Source of the DNA: Hydrogenophilus thermoluteolus
GTDB taxonomy: Bacteria; Pseudomonadota; Gammaproteobacteria; Burkholderiales; Rhodocyclaceae
Length of the DNA stretch: 64,000 bases
Reading direction: 5' to 3'
Assembly (NCBI RefSeq): GCF_003574215.1
Contig: NZ_AP018558.1
Location: 592,001 to 656,000, forward strand
The notes beneath the pieces were generated by a model. That model ran no database searches and was not told the origin of the DNA. It saw nothing but the letters and a program-made list of their open reading frames with translations. Each line of letters starts with the position of its first letter. Within the stretch, counting starts at the first letter, position 1. Positions 44,700-53,264 of this stretch are shown in pieces. Both the position numbers and the translations under genes were made by a program.

Positions 44700-46544
44700 T
44701 TAGTCGCGGTACCGCAAACCGACAAAGAACGTCCGCCCCGGTTGACGATAGGTGGCGGCAGTCTCGTAGGTTTGATCGAACAGGTTGCGGATTTCCGCTT
44801 CCAATCGCCACGACCGCGTCAGCGCGTAATGCCACCAGAGGTCGGTTCGGCCGTAGCCGTCGAGTCGTGTGGTATTGGCGACATCGTCCCAGCGGGCGCG
44901 TTGGGCGTTGAAGTCGATCCCCGCCTGCCACCGTTTCGCGTCGTAGATGAGCGCGGCAGAAAGCGCGGCAGGAGCGCGACGGGGCAACCGCTTACCTGTG
45001 GCTTCGTCGGTGGCGTTGAGCCAATCGGCGTTGATACGGAAATGCCACGCGCCGAATTGACTTGCATACGTCAGCTCCGCCCCCTTGATCCGGGCGCGTG
45101 CGACGTTTTCGGGCGGCCAGCCCGCGATGAGGTTTTTGACCCGTGCATCGAAGAGCGTCAGCTCCGCAGCGGTGACGCCACGCTGCCAGCGGATCCCCAC
45201 CTCTTTTTGGTAGGCCGTCTCGGGTTTCAGGTCGGGGTTGCCACCGCCGAAACCGGTGTCTGGCCAATAGAGTTGATTGAAGGTCGGCGCTTTGAACGCG
45301 CTGCTCACGGCTACGCGACCTTGCCATTCCGGTGTGAATTGGTAGCGATAGGCGGCTTGGCCCGTGGTTTTACCTCCGAACTGGCTGTCGTCGTCGTGAC
45401 GTGCGGTCAGCTGCCAACCGTGACGACCCTGTTCTGCTTGCCAGCCCAAGAGGTAGCCACGAACGATTCGGCTGGTCCGAGTGTATTGGGTTGTGGCGTC
45501 CACCTCAGTCGCGGTGAGATCGAACGCGGCAAGCAGTACCCCGAGCGGTAATGCCACCTCGTTCTGCCAGCTGAGTTGGCGTTGTGCCGTCGCGAAGCGA
45601 CTCACGTTGCTGGCGCTCGCAAGCGCTTTCGACGTATCGCGGGTTTCGCCCAAGCGCAGCGTGGAGAGCCATGCTTCCGTGAGCGGCAGGCGGGTGGTGA
45701 CTTGGTTGCTGGTCAGATCTTTGTGCAGTAACGCATTGAACGTTCCCGCACCCCAGGCGTCGTATTCGTTGCGGCCACGGGTCGCGAAACTGGCGAGCGC
45801 GATTTCGCCGCCATTGGCGAGCGACCAGGAGAGATTGGCGCTGGCGAAGCGGTTACGCCAACCGTCGCGGTCGGGTTGGTGGCTGAAATTGGCAGGTGTG
45901 GTCGCTTCGATCCCCTGGGTTCCTTCGGCACCCAGGTCGAGTGCGTACCGAAACGCGGGGTTACCCCCTGAGACGCCGACGCTCGTTTGGTATTGTTCGT
46001 GACTGCCCAGGCCGACGAACGCGCGGCGCTGGGTGGTTTCGGTCCCTTTGCGGGTAAAGATTTGAATCACGCCGCCAATCGCGTCCGATCCGTACAAAGC
46101 GCTTGCCGGTCCGCGAACGATCTCGATCCGCTCGATCAGCTCAAGCGGAATCGCTTCAAGCGTTGCGGTCCCCAAGGTTGCCGAACCGATCCGCATTCCG
46201 TCGATGAGCACCAGTGTATGACGCGCTTCTGCACCGCGCAGATAGAGTGATGCCGACGCTCCGGATCCGCCGTTTTGCACGATCCGTACCCCTGGGGTCT
46301 GACTCAATAAGTCGACAAGGGTGCGCGCACCGCTTTGTTCGATCGCGTCACGGGTGAGCACGGTGACCGCAGAGAGCGACGCCTCGGTACGCGTGGGGAT
46401 ACGGCTTGCGGTGACGGCGATCGTCGGCAGTACCGGGTCGAACGCCGACGATTGGGCAACGGCAAGTGGGTTTGTCGCGACGAATCCAAGGATCAAAAGC
46501 AGATGACGCCCCTTTTTCGGGCGCAAAAGAGCGATTGCCGACAT
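44700..46544 (-). CDS. btuB: TonB-dependent vitamin B12 receptor (BtuB-like)
   Basis: A 614-residue outer-membrane receptor. A signal peptide (core HLLLILGFVATNPLAVAQ) precedes a TonB-box-like segment LPTIAVTASRIP. The plug domain then has VRIVQNGGSGASASLYLRGAEARHTLVLIDGMR and RIEIVRGPASALYGSDAIGGVIQI, and a 22-strand barrel ends RTFFVGLRYRD with the terminal aromatic pattern. Size and plug sequence match BtuB. The upstream cobalamin riboswitch makes the substrate assignment firm. GGGAG lies nine bases before the start. Confidence 0.95.
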   Translation of the reverse strand: MSAIALLRPKKGRHLLLILGFVATNPLAVAQSSAFDPVLPTIAVTASRIPTRTEASLSAVTVLTRDAIEQSGARTLVDLLSQTPGVRIVQNGGSGASASLYLRGAEARHTLVLIDGMRIGSATLGTATLEAIPLELIERIEIVRGPASALYGSDAIGGVIQIFTRKGTETTQRRAFVGLGSHEQYQTSVGVSGGNPAFRYALDLGAEGTQGIEATTPANFSHQPDRDGWRNRFASANLSWSLANGGEIALASFATRGRNEYDAWGAGTFNALLHKDLTSNQVTTRLPLTEAWLSTLRLGETRDTSKALASASNVSRFATAQRQLSWQNEVALPLGVLLAAFDLTATEVDATTQYTRTSRIVRGYLLGWQAEQGRHGWQLTARHDDDSQFGGKTTGQAAYRYQFTPEWQGRVAVSSAFKAPTFNQLYWPDTGFGGGNPDLKPETAYQKEVGIRWQRGVTAAELTLFDARVKNLIAGWPPENVARARIKGAELTYASQFGAWHFRINADWLNATDEATGKRLPRRAPAALSAALIYDAKRWQAGIDFNAQRARWDDVANTTRLDGYGRTDLWWHYALTRSWRLEAEIRNLFDQTYETAATYRQPGRTFFVGLRYRD

Positions 46545-46603
46545 GAACGAACACTCCCAACTCCAGCCATTCCCCCGTGGCTGTGGCGGTGGAACCCGTT
46601 CGC

Positions 46604-46800
46604 GGCCGGTCTCCGGGCTCGGGCGATTTTCCGCACCGCCTTCCCGGTCAGGCCACCCGATCCGAGCAGTGCTGCCAGTGGCGTGATGGTGCGGACGAAA
46701 CCCTTACCGTTGCGGGGGCAGCAGCGGCTTTGCACCGGGGGCACCGGTGCGCACCGCTTTCCCGTTTCACCGCATCGACCAGAGGGGTGGATGCGGCACC
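46604..46800 (-). promoter_or_regulatory. Cobalamin riboswitch
   Basis: Read on the minus strand, the order is a first stem (CCGCATC...GATGCGG), then GGTGAAACGGGAA and CCGGTGCAAAGCCGCTGCTG. Next come CCCCCGCAACGGTAA, the B12 box GCCACTGGCAGC (46682-46671), GACCGGGAAGGCGG and the closing CCGAGCCCGGAGACC. These are the conserved blocks of the class in the right order. The 60 bases to the btuB ATG hold a hairpin CAGCCA...TGGCTG ahead of the GGGAG site; no terminator is seen, so control of translation is more likely. B12 should shut off btuB and the downstream btuCD. Confidence 0.95.
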
Positions 46801-46827
46801 GCGAACACGAATGGTATAAAAGAATGA

Positions 46828-46857
46828 AGTATACGATTCAGCGATTGCTCAGGTCAA
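46828..46857 (-). promoter_or_regulatory. Sigma-70 promoter of the riboswitch-btuBCD transcript
   Basis: On the minus strand TTGACC (46857-46852), an 18-base spacer and TATACT (46833-46828) put the start near 46821, about 20 bases before the riboswitch. The -35 lies inside the 3' end of the preceding reductase gene, so btuBCD has its own promoter although it follows a long same-strand run. Confidence 0.8.
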
Positions 46858-47803
46858 TATCGACCGCTTTCGCCGCACGCGCACCGCTTGCGAGCGCCGA
46901 GACGACATTGGGGAAATCGCGTTCGACGAGATCGCCTGCGGCGTAGAGTCGCAGCAGCGGCGTTCGCCCCCAACGGTCGGTGATGAGGTAGCCCGCCTCG
47001 TCGCGGGCAAGCGCCGTTGCGGTGTCGCCCAGCGCGGTGGCCAACCATTCGCTGTTAGGCGCGTAGCCGATCAAGACATGGAGGCGATCGACCGCTGCGG
47101 CTTCCGCTTTGTCGGGAGCGGTCTGCCATTGCGCAACGAGTTTCCCCGCTTCCCGACGAACGGCACGGAGGGTGGCGTGCATAACCACCCGTATCCGGTC
47201 GGCGAAGCGTTCGACCGCTTCGTGCAGTTGCCGTTGCGCGCGCGGACGGGATCGGCAGAGGATGATCGCGCACCCGCCCAGCTCGGCGACCATCTTGGCG
47301 TTTTCAAAGGCGTTGTCGCCGCCACCAACGATCAGGACGGTCTTGCCTTGGCAGAGATCGAGATCGCGGAACGCAAAGGGGCCATAAGCGAGTTCCGATG
47401 CGGACAACTGCCCAATCCCAGCAACGGTTGCGAGTGCCTCAGGTCTGCGGTAGCGCAAACCGGTGGCGACGATCACAGCGGCGGCATGTCGCGGTGTGCC
47501 GTCGTGAAGAAACAGGCGCCACCCGTTTGGGACCGGAACCAATCGTTGTACGCTGCTCGTGCATGCGATCGGGATCCCTGCCGCTTCGGCGTGAGCGACG
47601 AAGCGGGCACTCATCTCGGTGCCGGTCAGCCCGTGTTGCCCCAATACCCACTCGTTGGCCAAAAAATTGAAGCGTAGGATTCCACCCGGCGCTTCAGCCG
47701 CTTCGAGTACGAAAGGCGCATAACCCAGCTGCTTGAGCCACAAGGCCGCCGAAAGTCCGGCAGGGCCCGCGCCAACGATTGCGACACTCAGAGGATCTGA
47801 CAT
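46838..47803 (-). CDS. Thioredoxin-reductase-like FAD/NAD(P) oxidoreductase without CxxC
   Basis: A 321-residue flavoprotein with the TrxR fold. The FAD motif is VAIVGAGPAGLSAALWL (7-23), the NAD(P) motif is VLIVGGGDNAFENA, and the C-terminal FAD block is RLYAAGDLVERDFPNVVSALASG. The place where thioredoxin reductase has CxxC reads YGPFAFRDLDL, so no redox disulfide is present. It therefore resembles type 2 ferredoxin/flavodoxin-NADP reductases or an uncharacterised TrxR-like branch. It overlaps the upstream nitroreductase gene by 16 bases. Its electron partner is unknown. Confidence 0.82.
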   Translation of the reverse strand: MSDPLSVAIVGAGPAGLSAALWLKQLGYAPFVLEAAEAPGGILRFNFLANEWVLGQHGLTGTEMSARFVAHAEAAGIPIACTSSVQRLVPVPNGWRLFLHDGTPRHAAAVIVATGLRYRRPEALATVAGIGQLSASELAYGPFAFRDLDLCQGKTVLIVGGGDNAFENAKMVAELGGCAIILCRSRPRAQRQLHEAVERFADRIRVVMHATLRAVRREAGKLVAQWQTAPDKAEAAAVDRLHVLIGYAPNSEWLATALGDTATALARDEAGYLITDRWGRTPLLRLYAAGDLVERDFPNVVSALASGARAAKAVDIDLSNR

Positions 47804-48378
47804 GCCTCGTCGAACGTAAGACGGGGGTTGCGCGGAAATAGCTTACTCGGGTCACCGATGCCCAAGTTGACGAGAAAGAGGGAGCGGATCGTCGTGCCGG
47901 CAAAAAAGAGTTCATCGGCGCGCGCTTTGTCGAACCCGGCCATAGGGCCGCAATCGAGCCCTAGAGCGCGCGCGGCGAGGATCAGATAAGCGCCTTGCAG
48001 CGCAGCATCACGAAATGCGGTTTCGCGGGCGAGCGCCTCGTTGTTTGCGAACCAGGCGCGGGCGTCGGTATGGGGGAAGAGTTTCGGCAGCTCTTCGTAG
48101 AAGGCGAGGTCGTAGCCGATCAATACGGTGACCGGTGCCGCCATGGTTTTCTCGACGTTTCCGGGGTCCAGGGTCTCTTTGAGTTTGGCTTTCGCTTCGG
48201 GCGACTTGATGAAGCGAAAGCGGGCTGGGCACCCGTTCGCGGCCGTTGGCCCCCACTTGAGCAGATCGTAGAGCGCGCGTAACGTTTCATCTGGGATGGG
48301 GTTTGGCAGGAAACCGTTGTGGGTCCGCGCTTCGGTAAAGAGTTGCGCTAATGCCGCGTCAGGTAATGTGGGTTTCAT
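47788..48378 (-). CDS. Nitroreductase family FMN oxidoreductase (RutE-like)
   Basis: A 196-residue FMN-dependent oxidoreductase. The blocks ARTHNGFLPNPIPDETLRALYDLLKWGPTAANGCPARF, LQGAYLILAARALGLDCGPMAGFD and the ending NLGIGDPSKLFPRNPRL are typical of the RutE/HadB subgroup, often named malonic semialdehyde reductase or NADH dehydrogenase/nitroreductase. No other rut genes are present, so a pyrimidine role is not supported. AAAGGAG precedes two consecutive ATGs (48381, 48378). It lies 47 bases after trpD2. Confidence 0.87.
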   Translation of the reverse strand: MKPTLPDAALAQLFTEARTHNGFLPNPIPDETLRALYDLLKWGPTAANGCPARFRFIKSPEAKAKLKETLDPGNVEKTMAAPVTVLIGYDLAFYEELPKLFPHTDARAWFANNEALARETAFRDAALQGAYLILAARALGLDCGPMAGFDKARADELFFAGTTIRSLFLVNLGIGDPSKLFPRNPRLTFDEACQIL

Positions 48379-48425
48379 CATGTGGCTCCTTTGGGCGCTT
48401 CGGTGCAGGATTGTGAAAAGGCTTG

Positions 48426-49517
48426 TCAGTTTTTGCCGGCAACCCATCGATCCCACGCTGCGCCATTGCGCAACACCGAGCGCGCACGGGCAGCGCCTTC
48501 GGCCAGCGATCCGGCTTTTCCGGTGTGCCAGAGCGCGATCGCCGCACCATAGACCAGCGCATCCGCGGTCGGGCCTGGCGCGCCTTGGAGCGCGGCGATT
48601 CCGGTTTGCGCCGCATAATGGGCGGCGTCGCGTTGCCAATCGGGCGAATCAGTGGGATCAGGCATGGCACGAGGCCATTCGGGGGCGCGGACTGCATGCT
48701 GGATTGCGAGCGCACCCGGATCGATCGATTCCGTGGTGTCCCCCTCGGTCGGCATGCGGACGACCACACTGGTCTTGTTCAACGGGGGAAGAAAGCCCCC
48801 TTCGACACCTTTCGTGATCGCGGCCGAGGTAAAACCGGCAGCGCGCGCCAGCAGGGCATAGAGGCGGGCATACGGGGAATGGACATATCCCGAGAGGTGA
48901 TGGGTTTCGCGCTTGCCGAGCAACGGTTTGGCCAAGGTTTCGAGCGTGTTGAGCGCGGTGCGTTTGACGATTTCGTTGCGAAGCGGCACGAGCGCGGCGA
49001 TTCGCGGTGCGTACTGGTGTTGATCGCAATAACTCCAGCCGCAATGCTCGACGGCTGCCGCGGCTTCCTGCGGTGTCCGCGCGACGGGGATCTCCGCGGC
49101 ACTCAGAATCTGGGCGTGGGTCACTCCGTATTTGGGGCCCAAACGGGGCAGTCCAATCGCTAAAGTGGGAAGGCCGCAGGCTGCCAAGACCGCGGGGAGA
49201 AAGGGGGAAGCGGGCATCGAGCGCGCAAAGCCATCGAATGGATCGGCCAAAATCGCCAACGATTCGACCGCAACCGTGATCGGGTTCGTTTCACTGATGA
49301 GCGCATCAAGTAGCCCGAGAAATTCGTCGTCGGTCTCCCGTTTCATCCGCAGCGCGATCAGGAAAACGCCGATCTGCGCGGGCGTGGCATGTCCCGATAG
49401 GATCGCCGCGAATGCTTCGCGGGCTTCGTCACGAGTCAGTGGTTTGGAAAGGTGCGGCCCCGTGGCGATCTTTTCGATGGCTGTGCGAATGGCGTGCTGG
49501 GGTGTGTCAGAGGTCAC
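48426..49517 (-). CDS. ybiB: TrpD2 / YbiB-type anthranilate phosphoribosyltransferase-like protein
   Basis: A 363-residue protein of the nucleoside phosphorylase/phosphoribosyltransferase class III fold. The N-terminal helical domain reads KPLTRDEAREAFAAILSGHATPAQIGVFLIALRMK. The glycine-rich GTGGD and the KHGNR motifs of true TrpD are missing. In their place are LADPFDGFARSMPASPF and LPRLGPKYGVTHAQIL, as in the TrpD2/YbiB paralogues, some of which bind nucleic acid. It overlaps the upstream YeeE-family gene by 11 bases. It is probably not the tryptophan-pathway enzyme. Confidence 0.85.
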   Translation of the reverse strand: MTSDTPQHAIRTAIEKIATGPHLSKPLTRDEAREAFAAILSGHATPAQIGVFLIALRMKRETDDEFLGLLDALISETNPITVAVESLAILADPFDGFARSMPASPFLPAVLAACGLPTLAIGLPRLGPKYGVTHAQILSAAEIPVARTPQEAAAAVEHCGWSYCDQHQYAPRIAALVPLRNEIVKRTALNTLETLAKPLLGKRETHHLSGYVHSPYARLYALLARAAGFTSAAITKGVEGGFLPPLNKTSVVVRMPTEGDTTESIDPGALAIQHAVRAPEWPRAMPDPTDSPDWQRDAAHYAAQTGIAALQGAPGPTADALVYGAAIALWHTGKAGSLAEGAARARSVLRNGAAWDRWVAGKN

Positions 49518-50613
49518 GCATCATTCTCCAATAAAGCCACTTCATGGTGAGCGCGCTACCCGCGACGATACTGACGAGGGACAAAAATGACCCGACGGCA
49601 AGCGTCGAAACGCCGGTGATCCCTTGTCCGAACGTGCAGCCCATCGCCAGAATGCCGCCCACACCCATCAAAAACGCTCCGACTAGGTGGTTGAGCAGGT
49701 CGCTGCGGTCCGCAAACCACTCGATTCGAAACGAGCGTGTGACCAAAGCGTGGAGGAACGAACCCAGCGTGACGCCGACGAGCACCAGGATTCCAACGTT
49801 CAAGCGGTTCCAAGCGCTGGGCGCTTGCAAGTAATAGGCGAGATCGCCCAACGGCGCGATGAAGGTCATCGACTGGGTATTGACTCGGCTCAATTGCTCA
49901 TCGGCAAAATCGGCAAAGTCACGCCACGCACTGCCCGTCGTTTCGCTACCGGTGAGCCACCACAAGAAGGTGACCACCAGGCCAATCACGATGCCCGCTC
50001 GGACAAGCTGACGGCTGGCGCGAAACGCGGCGTCCCGGAAGGCAAAAAGGAGCAAAGCGACCGCAAGGAGGAGGCCGATCACGTAGTGGGCCAATGGACT
50101 ATCGCTGCCGGTCACGACACGCGCGAGTTCTTGCGGACCATCGAGGGAAATCGCTGTGGCAGCCAGCCACGGATAGAAAAGGGTGCCGTAGCCACCCAGC
50201 CAGTTGAGAGAGTAGGCGGTTACCGCAATGATCGCCAAGACGAGCAACGATTTGAGGTTTCCACCGCCCAGTCGGATCACATTTTTGTTTGCGCATCCCC
50301 CCGCAAGCGTCATTCCGACGCCGAAGAGCAGGCCGCCCAATACGTGGCGCAACCAGATCAGTTCGCTGCTCCGGTAGGGGGGGAAGGTGTCCGAGTCGAG
50401 ATCGAGCCCTTGTGTGGCTTCCAGCGTCATCGTCCCCAAGATGGCTACTGCGATCGCCACGAACCACGAACGCAAACGCGAAAGATCCCCGATGTTGATC
50501 CAGTCGGAGATCGCACCCATCGTGCAGAAGTGGCTGCGCGCCGCAACGAAACCAACGATGCCGCCTGCGCCCAACGCGCTCAGCAAAATGGTGTGGTGGA
50601 TCGTCCAGTCCAA
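49507..50613 (-). CDS. YeeE/YedE (TsuA-like) sulfur-compound transporter
   Basis: A 368-residue membrane protein with about nine to ten helices. The three conserved cysteine motifs of the family are HFCTMGA, LAGGCANKNVIRLGGGN and GCTFGQGITG. Characterised members take up thiosulfate by passing it along these cysteines. The start is a TTG at 50613, with CGGAGG seven bases upstream; a TTG at 50670 would give 387 residues but has no ribosome site. No tusA-like gene is adjacent. It lies 53 bases after proB on the same strand. Confidence 0.87.
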   Translation of the reverse strand: MDWTIHHTILLSALGAGGIVGFVAARSHFCTMGAISDWINIGDLSRLRSWFVAIAVAILGTMTLEATQGLDLDSDTFPPYRSSELIWLRHVLGGLLFGVGMTLAGGCANKNVIRLGGGNLKSLLVLAIIAVTAYSLNWLGGYGTLFYPWLAATAISLDGPQELARVVTGSDSPLAHYVIGLLLAVALLLFAFRDAAFRASRQLVRAGIVIGLVVTFLWWLTGSETTGSAWRDFADFADEQLSRVNTQSMTFIAPLGDLAYYLQAPSAWNRLNVGILVLVGVTLGSFLHALVTRSFRIEWFADRSDLLNHLVGAFLMGVGGILAMGCTFGQGITGVSTLAVGSFLSLVSIVAGSALTMKWLYWRMMRDL

Positions 50614-50666
50614 GGCGTGCCCTCCGGGTGGGTTGCAGAAAAGCGATGCAACTGCGCCAATGGTAA

Positions 50667-51827
50667 TCAAAGTAAAACGAGATTGTCACGATGAATCAAT
50701 TCGGGCTCATCGATATAACCCAGCAGACTTTCGATCCGCTGGCTGGGTTGTCCTGCGATGCGGCGGGTTTCGTGCGCGGCGTAATTGACGAGCCCGCGCG
50801 CCACTTCGCGCCCGTCTGGCGCGCGGCACGAAACCACCGAGCCGCGCGGGAAATCTCCGTCACACCGCGTGACGCCAACCGGCAACAAGCTTCTGCCTGC
50901 TTTGAGCGCTGCCACCGCGCCTTCGTCGAGCCAGAGGATTCCAGCGGTTTTGAGGTGGTCGGCGAGCCACTGTTTACGGGCGGCAAGCGGCGTGGCGCGC
51001 GCTTTCAACCAGGTGCCGATCGGTTCGCCAGTGGCCAGGCGCACGATGACGTTCGGTTCGCGACCCGAGGCGATCACGGTGTGCGCGCCGCTGCGGCTCG
51101 CACGTTCTGCCGCACGGACCTTGGTGATCATGCCCCCTTTACTGATCCCGGTACCGGCGCCACCTGCCATCAACGCCAGCGCCGGATCGTCGGCGTTCGC
51201 TTCGGAGACCAACGTGGCTTTGGGATCTTTGCGCGGGTCGGCGGTAAAGAGCCCCGCCTGGTCGGTGAGGATGAAGAGTGCGTCGGCGTCGATCGCGTTC
51301 GCAACCAGAGCGCCCAGCGTGTCGTTGTCCCCAAATTTGATTTCGTCGGTGACGATCGTGTCGTTCTCATTGACGATCGGCACGATGCCAAGGGTGAGGA
51401 GCGTGGTGAGCGTGCTGCGGGCGTTGAGGTAACGGGTGCGGTCCGCCAGGTCTTCGTGGGTAAGGAGGATTTGCGCGGTGTGGCGGTGGTGCGGGCGAAA
51501 CGCCTGTTCCCACGCTTCGACGAGCGCCGCTTGGCCGACAGCGGCGGCCGCTTGCAACAGGTTCAACGCCTTGGGCCGTTTGTGCCACCCCAGCCGGCGC
51601 ATCCCGCACGCGATTGCGCCGGAGGAGACCACGCACACCTCTTTGCCTTGCGCAACGAGGTTGGCGATTTGTCCCGACCACTCCGAGAGTCGCTGTGTGT
51701 CCAATCCCGCGCCATCGTTGGTGACCAGGGCGCTCCCGACCTTGACGACCAGGCGGCGGGCTTGCGCGAGCGCAGCGCGTGGGGTCGTCAGACTGCCGGA
51801 GACGTCACGCGCGGGATGTCCGGTCAT
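50667..51827 (-). CDS. proB: Glutamate 5-kinase
   Basis: First step of proline synthesis: ATP-dependent phosphorylation of glutamate. The 386-residue protein has an amino-acid-kinase domain (VVKVGSALVTNDGAGLD, VVSSGAIACGMRRLG, NENDTIVTDEIKFGDNDTLGALVA, GGMITKVRAAERASRSG). A C-terminal PUA domain follows from about 285. It overlaps obgE by 23 bases in the conserved rplU-rpmA-obgE-proB order. The first 20 residues precede the domain and the true start could be slightly downstream. Confidence 0.96.
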   Translation of the reverse strand: MTGHPARDVSGSLTTPRAALAQARRLVVKVGSALVTNDGAGLDTQRLSEWSGQIANLVAQGKEVCVVSSGAIACGMRRLGWHKRPKALNLLQAAAAVGQAALVEAWEQAFRPHHRHTAQILLTHEDLADRTRYLNARSTLTTLLTLGIVPIVNENDTIVTDEIKFGDNDTLGALVANAIDADALFILTDQAGLFTADPRKDPKATLVSEANADDPALALMAGGAGTGISKGGMITKVRAAERASRSGAHTVIASGREPNVIVRLATGEPIGTWLKARATPLAARKQWLADHLKTAGILWLDEGAVAALKAGRSLLPVGVTRCDGDFPRGSVVSCRAPDGREVARGLVNYAAHETRRIAGQPSQRIESLLGYIDEPELIHRDNLVLL

Positions 51828-52917
51828 CGATCGTATCCCCGTTCATCGATTCGCGCGCCATCGGATCCGAATCCGCGTCGTCTGCTTCGGGGGGTGTCTG
51901 GTGTGCTTTCGCGGCGTCCACCGCGTCTTGAATCGCATAGACGAGCGCTTGGCACCCTTCTCCCGTTGCCGCGCTGATCGCAAACCAACGGTCGACGGAG
52001 CCGAACCGGTCGAGGAACGCGCGATAGCGCTCGGCACGTTCTGCTTCCGGGATCAGGTCGATCTTGTTGAAGACGAGCCAGCGCGGTTTCCGATAGAGCG
52101 TTTCGTCGTAACGGCGCAGCTCTTCGACGATCGCTTGTGCGTCGCGAACCGGATCCGCTTCCGGGTCGATCGGGGCGAGGTCGACCAAGTGCAGTAACAG
52201 CGCGGTTCGCTGCAGGTGGCGCAAGAAGCGGTGTCCCAGCCCGGCGCCTTCGCTCGCTCCTTCGATCAATCCCGGAATGTCGGCGACGACGAAGCTGCGA
52301 TCGACGTCGGTGCGGACCACGCCCAGATTGGGGTAGAGGGTGGTGAAGGGGTAGTCGGCCACTTTCGGACGGGCCGCGGAAATTTGTCGGATCAAGGTCG
52401 ATTTGCCGGCGTTGGGTAACCCCAGCAGACCGACGTCGGCGATCACCCGCAATTCGAGTTCGAGCCGTTTGTGTTCCCCGGGTTCACCTCGGGTGAATTG
52501 GCGCGGAGCACGGTTGGTGCTCGATTTGAAGTGGAGGTTGCCCAAGCCTCCGCGGCCTCCGCGCGCGATCAGCGCACGTTGCCCTGGGCGCGCCAAATCG
52601 GCGATGATTTCGCCCGTGTCGGCGTCGCGCACCACGGTGCCCACAGGGACGCGGACGATGAGATCGTCACCGGCCGCACCGTACTGATCACGTCCTCGGC
52701 CCGGCTCTCCGTTTTGCGCGCGAAAGATGCGGGTGTAACGGAAATCGATGAGTGTGTTGAGGTTGGGGTCGGCTTCGAAATAGATGCTGCCGCCACGGCC
52801 GCCGTCGCCGCCGCTTGGCCCCCCTTTGGGAACGTACTTTTCACGCCGAAAGGCGGCACATCCGTCGCCGCCTTTCCCTGCGATCACTTCGATGCGCGCT
52901 TCGTCGAAAAACTTCAT
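51805..52917 (-). CDS. obgE: GTPase ObgE/CgtA
   Basis: An essential ribosome-associated GTPase acting in 50S maturation and the stringent response. The 370-residue protein has the glycine-rich Obg fold at 1-158 (GKGGDGCAAFRREKYVPKGG). The G domain has G1 GLPNAGKS at 166-173, the Obg-type G2 YPFTTL and G3 DIPGLIEGASEGAGLG. An acidic tail ends the protein. It lies 46 bases after rpmA. Confidence 0.97.
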   Translation of the reverse strand: MKFFDEARIEVIAGKGGDGCAAFRREKYVPKGGPSGGDGGRGGSIYFEADPNLNTLIDFRYTRIFRAQNGEPGRGRDQYGAAGDDLIVRVPVGTVVRDADTGEIIADLARPGQRALIARGGRGGLGNLHFKSSTNRAPRQFTRGEPGEHKRLELELRVIADVGLLGLPNAGKSTLIRQISAARPKVADYPFTTLYPNLGVVRTDVDRSFVVADIPGLIEGASEGAGLGHRFLRHLQRTALLLHLVDLAPIDPEADPVRDAQAIVEELRRYDETLYRKPRWLVFNKIDLIPEAERAERYRAFLDRFGSVDRWFAISAATGEGCQALVYAIQDAVDAAKAHQTPPEADDADSDPMARESMNGDTIDDRTSRA

Positions 52918-52963
52918 GGCTACCTCTTACGCGGGGCGACGAAGCGCACCCGATCCGTACCGA

Positions 52964-53233
52964 TCAGGCGTTGTCTTGCACCGGCCGGATGTTGACGAAA
53001 CGGCGCTGCTTCGGCCCTTTCACGACGAATTCGACAACCCCGTCGGTCAGCGCAAAGAGGGTGTAGTCTTTGCCGCAGCCGACGTTTTCACCGGGGTGAA
53101 ACTGCGTTCCCCGCTGACGCACGATGATGTTGCCCGCACGGACGAACTGCCCGCCGTAGCGTTTTACGCCAAGGCGTTTCGACTCGGAATCGCGACCGTT
53201 ACGGGAACTCCCACCAGCTTTTTTGTGTGCCAT
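52964..53233 (-). CDS. rpmA: 50S ribosomal protein L27
   Basis: The 89-residue L27 protein. Its flexible N-terminus MAHKKAGGSSRNGRDS reaches the peptidyl-transferase centre, followed by RLGVKRYGGQFVRAGNIIVRQRGT. There is no firmicute-type cleavable extension. It is cotranscribed with rplU, 31 bases downstream of it. Confidence 0.98.
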   Translation of the reverse strand: MAHKKAGGSSRNGRDSESKRLGVKRYGGQFVRAGNIIVRQRGTQFHPGENVGCGKDYTLFALTDGVVEFVVKGPKQRRFVNIRPVQDNA

Positions 53234-53264
53234 TGCTTACTCCTTGCAAGAACCGGAAATCCGA

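Noticed and set aside
46838..47803. Calling this gene thioredoxin reductase (trxB)
   Set aside because: The CxxC redox pair is missing at its place in the NADPH domain.
48426..49517. Calling this gene trpD of the tryptophan pathway
   Set aside because: The GTGGD and KHGNR motifs of true anthranilate phosphoribosyltransferase are absent and there are no trp genes nearby; the TrpD2/YbiB branch fits.
49507..50670. Start of the YeeE-family gene at TTG 50670
   Set aside because: No ribosome site precedes it, while TTG 50613 has CGGAGG at ideal distance and matches the start of the first helix.
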